Assembly: GCA_003254905.1 (NCBI GenBank)
Contig: QANU01055972.1
Location: 62,001-126,000 of the forward strand
DNA: 64,000 nt
Direction of reading: 5' to 3'
Origin: Nissolia schottii
Taxonomy: Eukaryota; Streptophyta; Magnoliopsida; Fabales; Fabaceae
Below are positions 58,511 through 64,000 of the stretch, in pieces. The notes beneath the pieces are model-generated. The model did no database searches. It worked only from the letters and a program-made list of their open reading frames with translations, and had not been told where the DNA came from. How positions within the stretch are numbered: the first letter of the stretch is position 1; each line of letters starts with the position of its first letter. A program made the translations under genes and the position numbers.

Positions 58511-59199
58511 CTTAAACAACAAGACATAACCATTATTTATCCAAACAAAAGAGAGAAGAAAAAAAGGTTTTGATCGGAAGCAAAATTAGCAAAAGGAAAG
58601 ATGGACAAAGTTTTTGTTCGATGATTAACTTGAAAAAAGAAAACGAACTAGTAAAGGTTTAGGTCTTACTAGTAGTTATGGAGACGAAAAAGCCTTACAA
58701 TAGAAGAGTTGAAAAATGTGGTTGCAGAAGAAGGAGGAAGAAGAAGTAGTGACTGAAAGGAAGACGAGGGGGTGGTGTTCATGGGATGAAGATGAGAGGG
58801 TTATGTCGTGAGAGGAGAAAGGTTTTCGTGCTTCTCTACGAAAAGTGAACGGTTGGCGTGTTGAAGGATTTAATGAGAGAGTGTGACACACACACGTTTT
58901 GAGAGAGTGGGGTACGTTCTCCCATTCTATTGGGACCGAGGAGCCGTGGGTAATTATTACTCCAGGTGTGCACTGGGTGTGCAATAACCTGATGTGCAAT
59001 AATCACGACTCTTAATTTTTTCATATTTAAAAGTCGAATATGAGACAATGAGTTAAAAAAAAAACAGCATCTGTCACTCTACTAATCATGTGTTAGTAGT
59101 GAACTAATGATACGATAAATATAGTTATAAGATATATTACATATTACTTTTATATATTTATATTCTATTTATATTCGTATTTTATATACACACAAATGC

Positions 59200-59463
59200 T
59201 TCTTCAATTTAATTGCAGAGTCAGATAATCTAAATTTGATGGCGAGAATTGATTTTGTGATAGATACTTCTTCCTATTTTGGTTCTATTGTTGAGGATGG
59301 TCGAATTCTTAAAACCCCTTTCTCTCATACAAATCGTGATGGAAATAAGGTTGCTAATGGTTTAGCTAAATTAACTTGTAAGAACCAACCGGGGTTGGTC
59401 CAAGTGATAAGTGGCTTGGTATCGCTTAAGCAAAGTGTTGAGTTTGAGACCTTGTGTACGTAG
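59200..59463 (+). mobile_element. LINE RNase H-like remnant
   Basis: The plus-strand reading frame at 59236-59463 contains 'YFGSIVEDGRIL' followed by 'FSHTNRDGNKVANGLAKLTC'. That matches the C-terminal end of the RNase H-like domain carried by many plant L1-type LINEs (pattern H..R..N..A..LA). No RT lies upstream, so it is an isolated fragment. The following 59464-59590 (with GGGTCGACCCGG) could be its 3' UTR. From 59660 to 60023 the sequence is AT-rich, with nothing recognised. Confidence 0.55.
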
Positions 59464-60032
59464 TTATCCCCACTGGGAGACTCATCCGTCATAGCCAGGT
59501 GCGCGATTTGGGTCGACCCGGATTAGTTAAGGCTAAGTCTTGGATACCGGACAGACAACCTAAAAGGAAAATTAACTTGTAAGATTCTGTGTGGATTGAG
59601 AGTGTCCCAAATTGTAGCTCCTCTAATCTTGTTTGATTGTATTGACCTTTCACATCATCAATAATATTTGCAGAGTTGTTTCACATAATAATATATACGT
59701 ATTAACGCTAAAATAATAATATTTTAATATTGAGGCAGGAATTGACCCCATCCTCCGCACAAATTTAAGTCTAAAATCACTTTTTTTTTAATTAATTACA
59801 TTAAAAAGTGTGTCTTAAGAAAATGTAGTCTTTATTAAAAGCAATACTTTGTTAAAAGCCTCTTTTGTAATGAGATCTCACTTTAGAGTATAAAATAATG
59901 ACATTTTATTCTTAAATTAATGAAGTGACAAGTGAAACTCATTTTCACTTTATTAATCGAGAAGTTAAAACTCATCATTGTATTATCTAAAATGAGATTC
60001 TTACTGGAGAGAATCTTTGTCCATTGTAATGT

Positions 60033-61351
60033 GGTGGTGGCTACCATGGTGTCCCTCGTGTTTGGAACCATGGCATGATAGCCCAATTTTGATAGAAAAT
60101 GTTGCCCATAATTACAAAATGTGCCACCCCTACTTTTATTAGTAAAATTTGAAAATTACAAAAATAGTCATTACATTATTCATTTGCAAAGATAAGTCCC
60201 TCGCCTTCCATCCTCTTCCTCACTTTTCCTTCCTTCACTTCAGAAGCCTCCAGATTTGGTTTGCTATGAAGAAAAAGTGACCCGTATGGAGATTAGATAC
60301 AACTTTTATGAGGGATTTATTTCACCCCATCGAGTAACATGAGATACCTGTCTTGATATTTCACCCAGCAAAACCAGCAAAAATGGAAGGGGAAGATACA
60401 AAATACAAAACCAAAAAAGTAACAATACACAACATAGAAACACAACCAAAACTGATAAAAGCAAAACAGATTATGCAAATTAAGACTAAATCTAAGCACT
60501 GTTAGGTATGAAAACATGGAAAATGGATTTTGTGCCTTATCCTCGTACCCCATTCATCTTTACAAACCAACTATCTTGTTAGAAATGTTGAATCAAAACG
60601 ATTCTAAAGCACAAGTCCATAATTAAAATCAAGCTAAAGAACAATAAATGGTGAGTCGTCGAAGTCACAAATCAAGAACAAATCATTCACAACTTTGCCG
60701 GTGGAGTCGTCGTCATGGTCACTAGTGAGGAATAGCTGAGCGAGCGCCATTGCAGACCACCATCGAAGCTGCCGTTGCTTGTCCGCGAGCTACCATAGCT
60801 CAATCGCGAGTCTCCTCCACCAGATCTACAAGATGCCGTATCTCCGCTTCAAGTTTGCATCTCTGCCACCAGATCTGCACGTTGTCCGCTGTCATCGCGT
60901 GCTTCGTCTGCACCACATAATCACCGCACTGCAAGTCATGCTACCAAGCCTCCATCAACAGTCCTGCGCATCGTCGCCACCATGACCGCTCCTCCCTGTC
61001 GTTACCTTCCATGGTCATGCCCAGCCTACCAGAACCAAGTGGTTTCCAACCAAATATGAAATCCCTAACCACTTTTCTTTATCATCCATTTATTTATGGT
61101 GGTGGTGTGGTGCTAGGTGAGTGAATGTGGTGGTTGTGGTGTTCACGTTGAAAGGCGTCGGAGGGAGGTGTGGGACCGAAGTGACTTGTGTTTGCAAAGA
61201 AATATATTTAGTGACTCTTTTTGCAATTTTAAAAAACTTCTAGTAAGTGGGACGGTGGCATGTTGTGTAATTATGAACAACATTTTTTATCAAAAATTGG
61301 GGGGTAACATGCCATGGTTCAAATATGAGGGGCATTATGGTAGCTACTACC
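60033..61351. mobile_element. Mutator-like non-autonomous element (B), 1.3 kb
   Basis: The left end GGTGGTGGCTACCATGGTG and the right end CATTATGGTAGCTACTACC are inverse partners. The match runs inward for about 190 bases through 'GAACCATGGCATG', 'CCCAATTTT(T)GATA(G/A)AAAATGTTG', 'CATAATTACA' and 'TTTGCAAA'. Flanks TTGTAATGT (60024-60032) and TTATAGTGT (61352-61360) agree at 7 of 9 places, like an aged 9-bp duplication. The interior at 60690-61020 is GC-rich with no convincing protein; captured host sequence is possible. No transposase is present. Confidence 0.72.
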
Positions 61352-61360
61352 TTATAGTGT

Positions 61361-61991
61361 ATTATAAAGTTAAAACTATAACTTTTAAGTTGTCAAATTG
61401 AGGGTGTCATATAATATTATGAAGCATTATTTTTGTCAATAAAATTATTTAATTTTACCGTATATATAAGATATGATTTTTTTGTGTAATTTATTAAAAA
61501 AAAGTTGTAGTCTTCAGTCATTCGTTATAGTGTCACCTTGCTCATGAAAACCTGTCATCATTCCCCCTGAACCATCACATAGTGTGTTTACAATTTTTCT
61601 CGCAAATAAATGGGTATCGAAGATATTTATCGGTATTCAATATATCTTTAAAAATTTTAAAACATTATAAAAATTCAATAAATTAAAGCAAATTCTAATC
61701 ACAATTTTAGTAATTAATCTAAAACAATTAAAATTATTCAAATACGTAAATAGACTCGATAACTTAACGGGGGTTTCTTAGAATAAAAAATAACAACAAA
61801 TCTAAATAGCACCATTTCTTAGTTCAACCAATCTAAATAACAACATTAAGGCAATCAAACACTAGCATAGCCTCATGTGTAGGTCCTAGTCTCACATATC
61901 GTCAAGTAGCTATATAGAAAACAAATTAACAATAAGTACTATAAAGAGGTTGCTTAATGCAATATACTTTTGACATATACAATATGTATTA
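61361..61991. other. Spacer between two Mutator-like elements
   Basis: AT-rich. A 'GGGTATCGAAGATATTTATCGG' stretch near 61610 and a related 'GATATCGAATAATTTTATCC' near 63428 may belong to one older element split by the 62001 insertion; this is not proven. No gene. Confidence 0.4.
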
Positions 61992-62000
61992 AAAATATCA

Positions 62001-63323
62001 AGGTTAAATAAATTTTTGACCCCTTAATATATCAATTTTATTAAATTTGCACCCTTATAAAAAGAATTAGATTTGGTACCAAACAAATTTTTTTATTTAT
62101 TTTTGATCTTTGCAGTTAGTTTCGGGTGTTATATGATGATGTGTCTGTCAAAAGGAACATATGTCTTACACATGTCACTTGACGCATCTACGTTAATCTA
62201 AACTCGACCAAGTTTCCTAATTACCTAACCCATTAAAAGAAACCCCTAAATCTTGTCTAGATTCATCATTTCTCTTCATCACCTTCATTACATTCTCCTT
62301 GCCTAGATTCATCATCACCTTCATCACTATTCATCATGACTAGATTTACCAGCAGGAGCAGCAGCAGCACCACCACCACCAACAAGTACAACAATAATAG
62401 ATCCAACACCGTTCAAACATTCAACAATAGATCCCCAAATCCCAACCAAGGCAAATCCACCAATAGGCTTCCTGACTTACTGATCCATCATCAACACGAA
62501 CAACTCTCAGGGATTCACACAAATCTCAAGGAGGTGCATGCATTGATTCAGGACATACGTGGTTGGTACGAGCGGCCGTTCTTGTGGCAACAAACAACAT
62601 GCCTAGATTCAGGGTTGCGTGTGTGGGCTCACAATGGAAGCAAGGACCTATAGGGAACGACAATGTCACAAAGGCCTTCACGTGACAGGTGTGACTGCCA
62701 GTGATGGTGGAAGAGATGATGATTGCCACATATATAGCCTTTGTTGTTGTTTCCCACTCACAATCAGTGGTTTGAAGATGGTGATGTTGGTGGCCTGGGA
62801 GGGTGAGAATGAGAGAGCTAGATCGTGAGGGATGGGTGATGGCTATGAGGGTTGGGGTGGTTGAAGATGATGTTGATGATCACTAATCTTCGTCAATCTC
62901 CACTATAGAAGTCACTGCCTCTTTGTGGTTTTATTTTTGGTAATGTTCCTCTTGGTTCATTAATGATCTGGAAGAGTAAGAAGAGGAAGAATATAATAAG
63001 AATCAAGGGATGGAGGTGAACAAGAGGAATTGGGGATTAGTTTGGTTGAATTTAAGGCTTTCAATTTGGGTAAGGTATATTAAGGAACCATATCGAATTC
63101 GGGATGATGAGTAAGTTATAGTAGGTAAGTCAAATGATATGTACAAGATACATGTCACTTGACACGTGTCTCTTTTGACAGACACGTCATCATTTAACGC
63201 TTCAACCTAATAAGAGAACAAGAAACAAACGAAAAAAAATTATTAGGTACCAAACTCAATTTTTTTTATTAAAGCACAAATTCAAAAAAATTATATATTA
63301 GGGGTATAAAACTTATTTAACCC
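62001..63323. mobile_element. Mutator-like non-autonomous element (C), 1.3 kb with ~190-bp inverted ends
   Basis: The left end (A)GGTTAAATAAATTTTTGACCC and the right end, read inversely, GGGTTAAATAAGTTTTATACCC pair up. The match continues for about 190 bases, including 'TTTGGTACC' and 'GATGA(T/C)GTGTCTGTCAAAAG'. Flanks AAAATATCA (61992-62000) and AAAATATTA (63324-63332) agree at 8 of 9. The interior carries a Ser/Thr/Asn-rich plus-strand reading frame (62336-62653) of unknown origin, which may be captured or chance sequence. A GGGTTAAAT start is, from memory, a common legume element end. Confidence 0.82.
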
Positions 63324-63332
63324 AAAATATTA

Positions 63333-64000
63333 TTTATATAGTTAGAGGTAACTTGGATATTTTACATACTTGATACCCAGGGCATGGAGAAACAACTATT
63401 GTTGGCCCCACCCCATTTAATAGGAGGATATCGAATAATTTTATCCTGCTATCTGTGAGGGGATGAACTTTCCCATACCCACTTTTCCACATATATTTAC
63501 TCGTGAATATATGCGAGTAAAGGTAAAAATGTCAAGCTCATTCCAAAAATTCAATTACAATTATTATATTATCATTAAATAAGGTTCTTATTAGACATTT
63601 TTACATGATAATAAACCTAAATAAATTTGTGTGGAACTATATGGATACTTAGAATAATTAAACCTTATTTTATACAAAAAATAACGCTGGATTGGAATGG
63701 TTATTTTTGAGTTTTGAGCGGGAAAGAAAGGAAGTGAATCCTTTCGCTGTCCACTTTGGTCCTCCAAATCAACATTTTTTGTTTTATTTAAGGTAACCTG
63801 TGGGGCACATAGAAGAATAGTCAAACCACACGCATTTTAACAAGACAAATATCCTTTTTAAAATAAATATGAGAATCTCATATTCACATTTACATGACCC
63901 TCTCATATTAATATAATATTTGTCATTTTAATAAGATGTAGGATTTAAGGTTTGTAAAGTAATATAATAATTCACGATCATTTTAAGAATTCAATGTTAT
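63333..64000. other. Right-end spacer
   Basis: AT-rich sequence with no gene, RNA gene or bounded repeat that I can support. Confidence 0.45.

Noticed and set aside
59464-59590. Possible SINE or tRNA-like segment around GGGTCGACCCGG
   Set aside because: Box B match is poor, there is no box A and no flanking duplication; more likely LINE 3' UTR.
61600-63560. One older element with GGTATCG-like ends into which element C inserted
   Set aside because: The shared words are short and I could not align ends or find a target duplication.
1-64000. CRISPR arrays, rRNA, tRNA genes, bacterial operons or a new defence system
   Set aside because: None seen. The window is intron-rich plant nuclear DNA; the recognisable genes are common plant housekeeping or plastid genes.

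Overview
This is a stretch of nuclear DNA from a flowering plant, most likely a legume. The genes are split by many short, GT-AG bounded introns. Intergenic DNA is strongly AT-rich. The encoded proteins (EXECUTER, PYD3, Ycf20-like, nicotinamidase, chloroplast FBPase, DRP3) are of dicot type, and several repeats look like those familiar from legume genomes. The species is not proven by the sequence.

I reconstructed ten protein-coding genes exon by exon; every junction used keeps the reading frame. From left to right they are: a dynamin-related protein of the DRP3 type (minus, runs off the left edge, 16-3559); a five-KH-domain RNA-binding protein (minus, 10843-16462); redox-insensitive plastid fructose-1,6-bisphosphatase, cpFBPII type (minus, 22081-24306); nicotinamidase NIC1 (plus, 26125-27838); the plastid singlet-oxygen signalling protein EXECUTER1 (minus, 30954-37055); beta-ureidopropionase PYD3 (minus, 39071-41463); a small four-helix membrane protein of the COPI-associated/TVP15 type (plus, 45367-47571); magnesium-dependent phosphatase-1 (minus, 48298-49205); a plastid Ycf20-like protein (plus, 51232-52250); and Rab GDI (minus, 53341-57457). 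A broken Costars/ABRACL-family gene lies at 8969-10018. The genes are not an operon and share no single pathway. Three (cpFBPII, EX1, Ycf20-like) are predicted to be plastid proteins, which may be chance.

The rest is mobile-element territory. At 5232-8968 there is a 5'-truncated L1-type LINE with an LTR-like insert (5890-7694) nested in it. Three non-autonomous elements with long inverted ends and roughly 9-bp flanking duplications, the Mutator-like pattern, lie at 41657-43472, 60033-61351 and 62001-63323; the first carries a nested solo LTR at 42023-42663. An RTE-type LINE with a perfect 10-bp duplication lies at 29509-30494. A SINE with a perfect 17-bp duplication lies in an EX1 intron (31754-31920). 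A 172-bp MITE with a perfect 9-bp duplication lies at 18576-18747. There are also smaller MITE-like inverted repeats, a local duplicated block (17930-20140) and a GACACAACC-rich minisatellite (58294-58510).

I saw no sign of a wholly new multi-gene system. The most interesting material is the nested and paired Mutator-like elements, the decayed Costars locus beside a LINE, and a few gene-level details (EX1 C-terminal tail, degenerate fifth KH loop, a possible poison exon in the Ycf20-like gene).
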